A stretch of DNA of 25,323 nt from Carex sylvatica (taxonomy: Eukaryota > Streptophyta > Magnoliopsida > Poales > Cyperaceae), in NCBI GenBank assembly GCA_964058845.1, contig CAXKVR010000289.1, positions 1 through 25,323 on the forward strand, given 5' to 3'. Of the stretch, positions 1-9,698 are shown in pieces; the stretch's first letter is position 1; every line of letters begins with the position of its first letter. A program made the translations under genes and the position numbers. The notes beneath the pieces were generated by a model. That model saw only the letters and a list, made by a program, of their open reading frames with translations, was not told where the DNA came from and ran no database searches.

Positions 1-152
1 ATGAACTCCCATTATATAGCAAAAGACTATGCCCAATTTAAAGACTAGAATGTGGGGTTAGTGGGTGATATCTTTGCATTGTTTCCCTCGACTGATGTGT
101 CTAAATTTAGCTGTCAAAAAGCTTTCCTGGCTCGCTAAAAATAGAAACCGTG
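1..152. repeat. Diverged direct repeat, copy A (partner at 1551-1709)
   Basis: This segment aligns collinearly with 1551-1709. Shared blocks include 'ggggttagtgggtg', 'attgtttccc', 'tttagct' and 'gctaaaaatagaaa', in the same order and spacing. By eye identity is roughly 70%. The copy begins at or before the window edge, so its full length is unknown. No protein is recognisable in it. I infer that it is the tail of a non-coding repeat unit of which copy B is the next member. LTRs of one old element are an alternative, but no primer-binding site or polypurine tract is evident. Confidence 0.55.
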
Positions 153-740
153 TATTTCTGGCTGTCTGCGGGTCCACTGCATCTGCATTGACTCCAAGTT
201 TTTTTTTTTTAGATTCTCAGGTTGTAGATCTTCTCGTTGGCTTTCTAAAAAGTGATCATATGCCCAAAACGGAGTTACGAGTCAAAAGTTGTAGCCGTTT
301 TAAGTTCATACTCTATTTTTGGCTGCTGCTACAGTGCGGACGCACTGTTGTTGCACCAAAAATATATAATAAAAAGTTTCAGTACAGCAAGCTGTACCTT
401 TTAATCTTAAATACACTTTCAGTTCAGATTGCAAGTGTACAATCCTACCGCGTAGTATATTATCGGGTATCGATCCTCAGAGAGTAAGTTTAGATACTAG
501 GTTTAAACTTTATAAATTAATTTCATAAAATAATAAGAAGTAAGTGCAATAGAATAGGGGGGGTTTTGTTTAAGTAATTATAAATTGGATTCAATACCTG
601 AGAAGAATTGTAAACAATAGATGTAAATAAAATAAAGAAGTAAAGATTGGTTTGCTTTCAAGTTAAGGAGATTTAGGGTTATTCGGTCTACAATTCCTTG
701 CTAATTCTATCTATTCGGTATTTGTTTAAATTCATGTATG

Positions 741-1045
741 ATTTGATTAGGTTTCTAACCTAATATGTCATTAAGGGTCACTTTCGTGAATTAATAACGT
801 TCCTAAGCAATTCGGACTTCACAGTTATGTCCTTCATCCTAGCTACTTAGACCATAAGCTCTTGTTAGTCTCTCATCTCCTCAAATATTGGTACTTCACC
901 GTTACGTCCTTTGTACCAATATTTGATTCAATTTGAGATGTCCTAATTAAGGTTTGACTTCACAGTTACGTCCTTCACCAAGTCCCTAACCCTAATTTAT
1001 GTAGTTTTGGTTTGATTTCACAGTTGGTTAGACCTTAATCAAAAT
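741..1045. repeat. Chain of hairpins with a shared loop motif
   Basis: Four copies of a motif close to 'gacttcacagttacgtcctt' occur at 815-838, 891-914, 956-979 and (shorter) 1014-1031. Each sits between different flanks that pair with each other. The clearest is the second: 'caaatattggtac' and 'gtaccaatatttg' form a perfect 13-bp stem around the motif, with an outer 'catctc'/'gagatg' pair. The first has an inner GGAC/GTCC stem. A separate perfect stem, 'attaggtt'/'aacctaat', lies at about 749-767. The loop is conserved while the stems vary, which is unusual for random AT-rich DNA. Confidence 0.5.
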
Positions 1046-1489
1046 CTAAGATGTTTGTGTTCATAATTGGTACTCTCCTATCGTCCTAACTACTTTGGTT
1101 CTTTCGAATCCAAAGCGAAACTACATCGATTTTAAGTACTAATTATATAATTAACACAAATTATAAATCTCAGAAATTAGCATCAAATTCCATAAAGCAA
1201 TCATAATAAAAATAAATAACCGAATAAGATACAATTAAACAAGTTCATGCATTGACCTAAACCCCTAGAAAGAGATCTACTCTCTCTTGGAGAGATCCAT
1301 TACAAAAGTTGGCAAAAATAAGAAGAAATAAAATAAAGAAATAGTTACACCCTTTATTGAATCAAGAACCTCAATCTTGCCAAAATCTTAATTGGACCTT
1401 TTTCTTTTTTCTCGAAAAGCTTCCGAAACTTCTAGAATGACTGCAGATTTATCGCTATATTGTATGGAAATTGACATGCACCAAGTGGT

Positions 1490-1514
1490 GAGAGAGAGAG
1501 AGAGAGAGAGAGAG
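1490..1514. repeat. GA dinucleotide microsatellite
   Basis: An uninterrupted GA run of about 12 units lies just upstream of direct-repeat copy B. Confidence 0.95.
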
Positions 1515-1550
1515 TTGTAAGATTTTGCGAAAAGCTGCCTTGAATGGAAA

Positions 1551-1709
1551 ATAACTCCCTCTTTTATAGACCATGTCCAATCAAGAGGCATAGTTGTGGA
1601 GTGAGTGGGGTTAGTGGGTGCTATTTTTGGATTGTTTCCCAAGCTGCATTGTCCAAGTTTAGCTATAAAAAAAATGTCCTTGGTGTGCTAAAAATAGAAA
1701 ACGTGTTGA
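1551..1709. repeat. Diverged direct repeat, copy B (partner at 1-152)
   Basis: This is collinear with the first 152 bases of the window (see copy A) and about 1.55 kb from it. Similarity stops after the 'gctaaaaatagaaaacgtg' block. It follows a hairpin-rich non-coding block and a GA microsatellite, so the repeat unit appears to end with this segment. Confidence 0.55.
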
Positions 1710-2214
1710 AAACACATTTTTTCCCTTTCAATTTGAAGCAAAAACACCTACCACAACCCAATATGTTAATTTCTCTATATAGATAAACCTACCCAGTAAA
1801 GAATGACCAAACAAAATCAATATTCAACTTTAAAGTTTCCATCTTCAACCCTTTCTGGGAACTAAAGCATCTAATTTTATCAATTTAGTTCCGATATTGT
1901 ACTATTATGACACCCAAAACACCCAAAACTCAAGGGAAACAATGCATCTCTACTTTAGTTTTGTCTTGGCAGCCATGATCAGATCAATTTTGGTGATTTT
2001 ACAGACCAACTGGCTGCATTTTTCAAGAGAAGAGACAATAGCGATAGATTGTAAGAGAAGAGAAGGGTAGTGCAGAGAGAGAACCTACAATTGGAGAAAT
2101 CGGTGACGGAGGTCGAAGAGAGAAGTCAGAGTCAGAGAAATTTTCTCTCGTGAAAATTTTCAGAAAAGAAGAAGAAAAGAGTTTCAACCGATTAATATAA
2201 AAATAAGAGGTGCG
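1710..2214. other. No gene seen
   Basis: AT-rich sequence followed by a purine-rich stretch (about 2020-2180) with many 'gagaga' and 'agaagaa' tracts. On the minus strand that stretch would read as a CT-rich leader, but no coding exon is attached to it. I see no supportable feature. Confidence 0.5.
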
Positions 2215-2432
2215 CGCGCTTTTGTGTGATATCTGTCCAGCGGTAATAAAAAAATTACACCATTTTTTTTGCTATCGCAATAGCCACAGATCAGGAAATC
2301 AGAATAGCCAGGAATTATTTATTACCGTCTCTATTCCCTTGTTCACTTTGCCAAATGTAGAAATCATATTCCAAGGAATTACGATAGCAGAAAATCATCT
2401 CTCGAAAGCCTGAACCAGACGCCCCTTTAAGA
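2215..2432. mobile_element. Degenerate MITE, PIF/Harbinger-like
   Basis: Both sides carry 'ttt(t)gctatcg' in inverted orientation ('ttttgctatcgcaatagcc' on the left; 'acgatagcagaaaa' on the right). The interior has 'gaaatcagaatagccaggaa' followed by 'tctattcccttgttcac', a pattern I associate with a common plant MITE family whose ends read like 'ggggtgtttggttc'. Here the right end reads, inverted, 'ggggcgtctggttcaggc'. No clean target-site duplication can be fixed, so the borders are approximate. Confidence 0.4.
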
Positions 2433-2553
2433 AAAGTATAGTTCCTTAAAATAATTTCACGATAATAATCTCAAATGTTGAGACCAATCTGTTTGCAATT
2501 AACTCCAATATTCCACCAACCAATATCAAAATATTACGCATCTTCCACTAACC

Positions 2554-2810
2554 TCAGCCTCTCCTTTCTCTCTCTTCTTTCTTGGAGCTCTGCTCAGCCA
2601 ATAGTGCCTGGAGATCACTGCCATTAGTTAAGCTATTAAATTTCACTGATCTTGACGGGTCAGTTGGATATTTCCTTCGGCAGAAGGTCATCAGCCTCTT
2701 GACTAATTGTAAATATGTGCGTGTTGTCTCATCATTCATGATGAATTGGAGCTTTCTCCACATCTTCTTTGGACATTCTGATTTGATGGTACCCACATCT
2801 GAGGTCAATC
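2554..2810 (-). other. Possible coding relic or exon of unknown protein
   Basis: The minus strand is open for about 84 codons, with a fairly protein-like composition ('WRKLQFIMNDETTRTYLQLV', 'RLMTFCRRKYPTDPSRSVKF') and an E/K/R-rich end before TGA. The open stretch has no ATG at its start, so it would need an upstream exon. An AG acceptor ('gacctcag') lies at its beginning. About 0.3 kb upstream on the same strand is a 43-bp stretch with an acceptor-like ('ttagtaatcag') and donor-like ('gtatgt') border. The joined reading frame does not work simply. I do not recognise the product. It could equally be chance. Confidence 0.2.
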
Positions 2811-4170
2811 TTGCATTTTTGTGTGTCTGTGTCTAGATCTATTTTCTTCTTTTTCCGCTTTTCTTGCTTTAACAATTAGTGCAAAGTCGGATAGGTCAAA
2901 GCAAGGGGCTTTTGATTGGTAGCCAAGCAGACAGAGAATCATGCATTGTGTTCTTGACTTCTTGTAATTATGCAATATGGTTCGCCAACTTATCACACAA
3001 GACTGAGCATATATATGTGAGAGTTTTCCACTTAAATAAATTATGATGCTTCGCTTTGTTAGTTCATTCGAATTTGAACATACCAGATCCTTATTTAAGA
3101 TGTCAAGATATATGTCTTCCAATTGTCTGATTACTAAGAAATACCAGCAATAAGGAAATTATAGTCATTAAAAGCAATACTGATACTAACCTAATTAGTG
3201 TTCCCTGTTTACTTATATTGTTGAGTAATTATTTAATATGTGCATCTTGCTTCACTCAATTGTTCTTTAATGCAAAAATTGTGTTTCCCACTAACTCTAC
3301 TTCCTGCAAAAATTTACATTACATTTTTTTTTGTTCCCCACATAGAGTACATACCAAATCTACTCCCCATATGATTTTTTCCCTGACTTATCCTATATAT
3401 TATACCAACACATAAGTTAATAAATAAATACATACTACAGAAACATAATAAATATAATGAAATTTTAAAAAAAGGGTCTACATATGTACCCGGTAAATTA
3501 CCATAAAAAAAAATTCACAAATAAAGTACAAAAATTTCCATCTAACATCTAACAATCTCGTCCTTAGACCTTCTCTTCTCTAATACTTCAACCATTAAAA
3601 TGGTACATCACAGTACCACACTTGACTGATACATACCAGTATTCCCAAAATTGTGAAATTGAGCCCACTCCCTCTGGATAATGCATGCCCTTAAAGGTAA
3701 ATTGAGGTGGACTAACATAATTTCGATATTTTTTCTTTTTCTTGCACTTTTCTCTCATAATTTCAATTAACTCTTCCATACATTCTCTTTTTCTTTCTTT
3801 CCTGGAAACCATTGCTAACAACAGGGACCACATTTGCTGGTACATTGGTATAAAAAAAACCAATAAAATGTCCAACCAAAAACTCTGACAACTCCCGTTG
3901 TAACATGTGCTGGTACATTACTATTTGGTTCCACAATAAGAAAATGACCACATTTGCCAATAAATACTACTGTACTTTGCATGCAAGCATTTAATTGTCA
4001 ATTTGGCATTACTCATGCAACTAAATCTAATGTTAACATGTTAAGGTATTACTAGCCCTGGATTGCGATATCTATTTGTACTTGGCATGTCATATCTATC
4101 TTTCATTTCATTAATGAACATTACAAAAAAAAATCACAACTGCCATTGAGTTGTTCAATAATAAGGATCT
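2811..4170. other. No gene seen
   Basis: AT-rich intergenic DNA. A phrase close to 'tgtgctggtacatt' occurs twice (near 3835-3850 and 3905-3920), each time beside 'ccacatttgc' or 'taacatg', suggesting a small diverged duplication. Poly-A and poly-T tracts occur at 3320-3340 and 3500-3515. Nothing here can be assigned to a gene. Confidence 0.5.
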
Positions 4171-4179
4171 ATAATACAA
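4171..4179. repeat. Left target-site duplication of MULE at 4180-5635
   Basis: 'ataatacaa' directly abuts the left terminal inverted repeat. The right flank carries 'atcatacaa' (5636-5644), identical in 8 of 9 positions. A 9-bp duplication is typical of Mutator-like insertion. Confidence 0.8.
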
Positions 4180-4448
4180 GAGAAATTTAGATATATGCCC
4201 ATCATAACTTCTTCAATTAGATATTTTCCCATCAAAACTTCAAAATTAGTTATTTCCCCATCTAAATATAACTATATTATAATATACCCATTTCTCAATT
4301 TTTTTATTAAAAAAATATAAATTAATAATGATTAATAGTTAAATTGTCAATTTCGCCCTTTTCAAATTCCAGCGTTTAATCTTGTGACCCTTCATCTTCC
4401 CGCGCGAAAGAACTTTCCCCCTTTCAAAATCCAGTAACGTTAAATCCC
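4180..4448. repeat. Left terminal inverted repeat of MULE
   Basis: Pairs with 5366-5635 in inverse orientation. The outer ~195 bp are the best conserved; the inner ~75 bp are patchy, with the shared block 'aaaatccagta' marking the inner limit. Confidence 0.8.
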
Positions 4449-5365
4449 TTGAGAAGTTTCAGCGATTATATGAAGTATAATATAAAAAGCTATTACATTT
4501 ATATCCCTTAGTACAAAGAGAATTTTCCCATACATTATAGCCCGAAAATCAAAAGGAAAAATATACACAATATCCAACTAATTACAGAGTCTGATATCTA
4601 GTACAACAGAGACCAAAAAAACCCGTAGCTGCACAGATCCAATTTGTTGAGGCTCCTGCCTGTATTGCTCAGTAGCACTTGAAAAATTGATATGTGGCAT
4701 GGGGAACCCAATTTTACTAGAACCAAAAATTTTACCATAACAACTTTTTTATTGCCCCTAGCATAATATATATACCAGAACCATTGCCCCTAGCGTACTT
4801 TCATGTGAATAAACTTCAGAATAAGAATAAAATTACTTATAAAAATTGGTATTCTTGTTGATCACTGTTAAATTAATTTTGATTTAATGGTCATTCAAAG
4901 CTATCTGACAGCAATCGGTGTTAGCAAAATCATCAATGAATCTCGATGGCAGTATTTGTCTGTACTATACACTTTAATCCTAGTCGTCAATATATTGATT
5001 TCGATTATCCAACTTTTGTTTTAATATAACTGGAGCAATTCTCATAAAAATTATTCGCTGAAATTGGTAAATAAAAAACTATAAATATAATATAATAACA
5101 ATGATATGAGAAAATTCTTAGTAGTATATTTTTAAGATACTGATAAAGCTATAGCTAAAATAGTATGCAATTTTTATCATCTTTGCTGCTCAAAATATTG
5201 TCATCTTGATTAGTACTAGAATTATTGTTGGAACTAATAATCAATGAAGAGAATGGATTAATATTGTATGAATCTTCCTTCATGACATAAGAGTTTTTGG
5301 AGAGGAGGAAGAGAAGTGCAGGGAACTAGGGAAGAACTGAGTCAAAGGTGTAGAAAATGGTCAGA

Positions 5366-5635
5366 GGAGAATTTAATGCTACTGGATTTTGGAAGGTGAA
5401 AACATCTTGGCCGAAATTGAGAAATGGGGCACAGGATATAGCGCTGATTTTGAAAGGGACAAAATTATCAATTTAACTATTAATTATTATTAATTTATAT
5501 TTTTTAGTGAAAAATTTGAGAAATGGGTATATTTATAATATAGTTATATTTAGATGGGTAAATAACTAATTTTGAAGTTTTGATGAGAAAATATCTAATT
5601 GAAGAAGTTATCATGGGTACGTATATAAATTTCTC
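5366..5635. repeat. Right terminal inverted repeat of MULE
   Basis: Inverse partner of 4180-4448. It ends 'aaatttctc', immediately followed by the right target-site copy 'atcatacaa' (5636-5644). Confidence 0.8.
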
Positions 5636-5644
5636 ATCATACAA

Positions 5645-7198
5645 AATAACAAATATATATTCACATGCATGTAACAATATATATCTCAATAAGCTCAGAT
5701 CCATGTGTACCAACAATATCCGATACTGCAACTGTACATTACCAGTGGGTACCACACAATAAATACCGAAGAAACGTTCAATTAAGAAAGTTTTATAATG
5801 CATCTTTGTACACCAAATTTGTGTTTATGTACAAGTTCTAGATTTTACAGAGCTAAGCAAAATGATCCAGTTGTCTTGGTAAGTATCTCTCTGAACCGTT
5901 CAAATTATTCTAAAGATTATGTACTTGTATATCTCATAGCAGAAGTATACCAGTTAAGAAAAGTATGAAAAATAAATTCATCTATCATTTTTAGGAAATA
6001 GAATCACACTATTTAATGCCAACACTAATTCAGTATACGAATCCATTTTAAACACTGATAGCAAAACCCAAGTTCGAAATGAAAAAATAAATTAACATAA
6101 AAGGTATTAAGACTTCAGCTTTCTCCATGTAGTTTATGGCCATTGATTTGTGGTACCATGAAAGCTAAAGTTGTTAACTTCTATCAGTTGAATCAATTGC
6201 CAATCTGCCATTAGCATAAGTTATGTGATGTGATTTTCAATGATAGTGGAGCTAATAGATATAATTTTTCCTTCCACAAATGAAATCTACATGTATCGTC
6301 AGGGAAAAACATCTTCATATAAATTACTGCCAAATTTTAGAGATCGTTATCAATTGAAATTATCGATTACACATTGATAAATAAATGATGTCATATTATG
6401 ACAACAAAAACAACAAAATCTATTACAGGACTATGCCTTCTTTACGAAGCCAAGGAAGAAAAGCGCAGCACAGTATAACTCATTATTTTCAGCGCGAAAA
6501 ATTTGTATAAAATTTCAATGTATATCAGTCTTTTGTCTTAAGACACACCAGACAAGTATATAGTTTCTAATATGCAGCTGGATAGAAAGAAAATTTTGTA
6601 CAAAAGAACTCCTCATAGGTTGATAACCTCTTGTAACTCTACTATTATCAATGAAATCAAATGTTATCTTGAATTAATTAGAACAATATATCTCACAGCT
6701 TAATTTTTCAGTAAAAAATTCAATCCTTTGGCATCTAATTTCAAACTGTGTGATCACTGTATAAATGTATACAATTTCTTATGTGATTTTCTGTTTGACA
6801 AGAGCTGAGAGCATGTTCTTCCAGTACTTTTGATCTACGTATTTGATCTCTTGCATTAGAAGCAACCGCAAAAAAACTAAAACTCCTCAATTAAAACAAC
6901 AACCGCAACATCCACATACTCAACCATTCACGAAACATAACGGTTGCGACGTAGCCGCAACATCAAGCACCTAGTTTTAATGAATCTTTTACGAGATATT
7001 GTAAGTAACTCGGATTATAATTATAAATCTGTGTATTATTTTGAGAAAGAATTGCATCCATATGGAAAAAACAAGAAATGGAGATAAAGATTTCACTCAG
7101 CATATTTAGTTCTCTTGACCTTTTACAAAATAAATTTTCAGGTGAATAATACTTTATGTTTTTAAAGATTTTTCAAATCTGATCCAGGATTTAACATA
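5645..7198. other. No gene seen
   Basis: AT-rich intergenic DNA with stops in all frames. Around 6862-6975 the words 'gcaaccgcaa', 'caaccgcaacatc' and 'gtagccgcaacatc' recur beside 'aaaactaaaactcc' and, inverted, 'ctagttttaatg'. This may be an eroded small inverted-repeat element, but I could not set borders or a TSD. Confidence 0.5.
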
Positions 7199-7206
7199 CA
7201 GGCCTT
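7199..7206. repeat. Left target-site duplication of hAT-type element
   Basis: 'caggcctt' is repeated exactly at 7554-7561. An 8-bp duplication is the hAT-superfamily hallmark. Confidence 0.9.
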
Positions 7207-7553
7207 CAGGGGCGGATCCAGGGGGGGGGGACAAAAAAAATATCGAATCGGATTTAAACCCATTAATTAATTGGGTACTCGATAAAAAAATAATGTTTTG
7301 ACTTATATTTTTCAATACCCTAGCTTATAATTTATGATCTTATAATTTATAATTAATATTATCAATTATAATTCAAGAAATTTATTTTGATTTTAACACT
7401 AAATTTAACTCGAATTAAAAATTAAATATCGAAAGGGGGGCAAAATTTTTTTTAGGAAGAGACAAAGTCGATCGGTATCAATAAATCACTACTAAAACTC
7501 GAAATTCAGAGAGAAAGACAGCCCCCCCCTTGTACTACTGTAGATCCGCCCTG
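7207..7553. mobile_element. 347-bp non-autonomous hAT-type element
   Basis: It starts 'caggggcggatcc' and ends with the inverse 'gatccgccctg', between perfect 8-bp copies of 'caggcctt'. Just inside the ends are a G-run (7221-7230) and a C-run (about 7522-7528), also in inverse relation. The interior is AT-rich with no coding capacity. The 'CAGGGGCGG' end is typical of plant hAT elements. The perfect duplication and matching ends suggest insertion not very long ago. Confidence 0.88.
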
Positions 7554-7561
7554 CAGGCCTT

Positions 7562-8251
7562 ACTTCAATGCCTAGAAAAAATAGATCATTTCTCGAAGAT
7601 AAAGTGCAAATATCATCAATGATAAAATGCACAGCTCGATCATCTCTAACTCGAGTATTAAATTTTACCAATGCTCTCTCCTTCCATCAATCTTCTCTTG
7701 TATAAAATTCTTCCTTCCAAATATTCCTTGCATAAATTGGACTTTCATAGCCACTTGAACTGTCATAGGCAACTTGTCTAATTCTGACAACCAGTGAATA
7801 TGGTCATCGTGTAAAGATCATATAGGCGACACAGTCCCTGTTGGGGAAGAGATGTTTGGAATGTATTTCTCCTTCAATCTTTATTGGAGTTCCTATTGGA
7901 TCTATGAATGAACGTTGTTTATGTAGCAGTATTATCTTTGCTCCGCTCAACAAATTCAATCTTAAACTCTTTTTACCACCAAGCATGCAAACACAAAGTA
8001 AACAAAATTATAGAAAATTAAAAATTCAATATGGTATGAATGAAGTACAAAAATACTGTTTTGCTTCTTGTAGCACTAATGGATCGCATTTACTATTCAC
8101 TTATTGTTTCTTCTCTTGACAGTTCAGTCCAAATATTAGGTAATATTAATTATTAATACATAGCTTTTCATGTGTACCGTTGTGCCTACAAAATTATGAT
8201 TTTATTCTAAATGAATGTTGTAATTCACAGCATAATGCGAGAAGGAATCTA
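7562..8251. other. No gene established; weak minus-strand coding hints
   Basis: On the minus strand about 7665-7810 a frame is open with a protein-like run ('DHIHWLSELDKLPMTVQVAM', then 'GIFGRKNFIQEK'), ending at a stop about 135 bases further on. I do not recognise it, and frames upstream of it are blocked by stops. It may be a relic exon next to the hAT insertion, or chance. Otherwise the stretch is featureless AT-rich DNA. Confidence 0.3.
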
Positions 8252-8271
8252 TCAAATATTTATTATGCTTT
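8252..8271. repeat. Left target-site duplication of SINE
   Basis: 'tcaaatatttattatgcttt' is repeated exactly at 8390-8409. The last Ts merge with the poly-T run, so the border is uncertain by a few bases. Confidence 0.88.
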
Positions 8272-8389
8272 TTTTTTTTTTGTTAAAACTTTCGCAGAGG
8301 CTGCGAAGTCGTGAGGGAGAATCAAACTTTCGACCTTTGAGTACAACAATTCTAGGATATTTTTCTAGTCAATTATGCTACCTCCTCTT
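8272..8389 (-). mobile_element. tRNA-derived SINE
   Basis: Read on the minus strand, this ~118-bp element has an A-box-like 'tagcataattga' (8369-8380), a B-box-like 'agtttgattctc' (8317-8328) about 50 nt later, and a terminal poly(A) run (poly-T on the plus strand at about 8268-8282). It lies between 20-bp perfect direct repeats, as expected for LINE-machinery retrotransposition. It has no coding capacity. Internal RNA polymerase III boxes would have driven its transcription. The family name is not claimed. Confidence 0.85.
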
Positions 8390-8514
8390 TCAAATATTTA
8401 TTATGCTTTGTTCATTGAGTGTTCAATATTCTATATTATCTGTAATTCAATACAATTTTTTTTTTTTTATATAATTATCCAATAAAGTTATGGTGTGAAA
8501 TAATTTTTACCTAT

Positions 8515-8566
8515 ATCCTTATTCTATTTAGCTAACACAAATCCTTATTCTATTTAGCTAACACAA
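8515..8566. repeat. Two perfect copies of a 26-bp tandem repeat
   Basis: The unit beginning 'atccttattctatttagcta' and ending 'acacaa' occupies 8515-8540 and 8541-8566 without a mismatch. It looks like a recent local duplication. Confidence 0.95.
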
Positions 8567-8733
8567 ACGGTACCTAATAAGCTAATGAAAAAACTCTTAC
8601 ACATACCCGCTAAATCAAATACGATACGGATCGGATAAGCAGTTAGAAGGGTGCCATTGACGATAACATCAGAATTTTTTATTGGAAAGTTATATGAAAT
8701 GAGAAAAAAATAAGATCACCATTGTTCCACCAT

Positions 8734-9036
8734 CTAGAAGGATCCAATTGTAGAGAGGTAGAGGTAAAGCTTCTTCTTTGATACGGACAATTGTTTGGCA
8801 CCTGTCTGTGCACGGTAAATGATCGATGAGAGATCGACAGGTAGGAACCTTTGCAATACGTCATCCGAATCGGCCGCTGATTGAAATGTGGTGCATACAG
8901 TTGCAGATCGACATGCATCTTTTGGGAAAGTTAATTTAATCACCATTATTAGACAGTCTAGCGGTAGTCGAGAGATGTGGTCATGCAGCTCTTTGTTGTC
9001 TCTGCTCGTGTCACTAAAAATGGTGGGAAATTTCAT
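8734..9036 (-). pseudogene. Truncated F-box gene, PP2-B (phloem protein 2-B) type
   Basis: From the ATG at 9036 the frame encodes 100 residues. Residues from about 20 to 70 form an F-box with the PP2-B signature: 'ISRLPLDCLIMVIKLTFPKD' is followed by ACRSATVC, FQSAADSD and FLPVD, matching the LP..C / SP.DAC / FRSAA.SD / RFLP.DY pattern known for plant F-box PP2-B proteins. Those proteins join SCF ubiquitin ligases through SKP1 and carry a lectin-like PP2 domain after the F-box. Here the frame ends at TAG (8734-8736). The expected next motif (LLDGGTM, compare LIDGG.. in the family) is present one frame over, so a one-base indel near 8740 is likely. No PP2 domain follows within the neighbouring sequence. 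It is a decayed fragment and unlikely to be functional. Confidence 0.75.
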
Positions 9037-9045
9037 GGCATACAA

Positions 9046-9698
9046 TTAATGTTGAAAAGTTGGATGTATAGAAAATATGATCTTACTCTCTTTGTTGCAA
9101 TACTGGTAGAGAGAAACATTTTTTTCGAAAAATGCTGTTAAACAGACTGATTTCTGAAAATTGATCAAATGTATTTTCTCATTCAACAAATTAATGGAAG
9201 AAGTTTATACGTATTTAAATCGCTACTCTATACATAGACAATAATACCCACTAATTTCTAAATATATATTTTAATCTAAATATAACATTTTTTTTTTCGG
9301 AAAAATGAAACATGCATGCTAATGATGCAATTTATTAATTATGGATTTCACGAACTCAACTATTGAATCAATATTTAACAATTAATTCCCCCTATTTATG
9401 ATGTAAAATGCATGCTAGTTGTGAATGTTGTTTGAAAAATATTAATTGAATCCTATATATGTCAAACTTTTTTTTTTTTTGATAAAATATATGTTAAACA
9501 TAGGTAAGACTGATTTACAATGAAATATTTATTTTTCCTTTTTCATCTCTTAGGATTGCTCAATAGTTTTGTGTTTCTTAAATTTATATTATTATATCTT
9601 AATATTGATTTGTACTATTAATGTTGTGGATTCTACAGATAGACCAAAGTGGTACTAATATTTTTAATATTTATAAAGCCTAATTTCTACTTATGTTC
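9046..9698. other. No gene seen
   Basis: AT-rich DNA with poly-T runs (9290, 9468-9480). The word 'aatgcatgctag' / 'catgcatgctaatgatg' occurs twice (about 9309-9325 and 9406-9420). Nothing assignable. Confidence 0.5.

Larger units (their letters stand above)
153..1550. repeat. Non-coding repeat unit with hairpins and a 'tcgatcc' signature
   Basis: No coding potential is recognised. Near 330-350 lies the palindrome 'cagtgcggacgcactg'. About 100 bp later (around 436-486) comes a segment with 'aatcctaccgcgtag', 'tatcgatcctcag' and 'agagag'. Diverged forms recur at about 9699-9752 and 10035-10110, also about 100 bp after a 'gcac..cactgttg' motif. Plant LTR retrotransposons often carry similar non-coding segments, but assigning this one to such a family is only inference. 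The 3' part (1261-1545) has 'agagatctactctct' and a GA microsatellite and runs into copy B. Confidence 0.4.
4180..5635. mobile_element. Non-autonomous Mutator-like element with long TIRs
   Basis: The ends form a long inverted repeat. 'gagaaattta' at 4180 matches the complement of 'taaatttctc' at 5626-5635. Near-identity continues through blocks such as 'ataacttcttcaattagata', 'caaaacttcaaaattagtta' and 'atctaaatataactatatta'. Similarity is about 90% for the outer ~195 bp and weaker but still clear to about 4448 and 5366 ('aaaatccagta' on both sides). A 9-bp TSD (8/9) flanks it. The 0.9-kb interior has no transposase and no reading frame I recognise, so an autonomous relative would have to move it. 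Long TIRs plus a 9-bp TSD support MULE rather than another superfamily. Confidence 0.85.

Noticed and set aside
65..487. Plus-strand open frame of 140 residues
   Set aside because: It crosses the repeat copy, a T-run and the palindromes at 330-400. Its composition is not protein-like and no domain is seen.
1388..1642. Minus-strand frame with a run of Ser-Leu
   Set aside because: The Ser-Leu run is the GA microsatellite read in frame, and the rest is repeat DNA.
2805..3122. Minus-strand 105-codon frame
   Set aside because: It starts at a TTG, has no recognisable motif and spans splice-like borders. Better read as intron-like DNA between the possible exons.
3588..3960. Two overlapping minus-strand frames
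   Set aside because: Low-complexity lysine runs and a small duplicated segment explain them; no domain is seen.
5504..5803. Frames on both strands at the right end of the first MULE
   Set aside because: They lie across the terminal inverted repeat and its flank, where coding is not expected.
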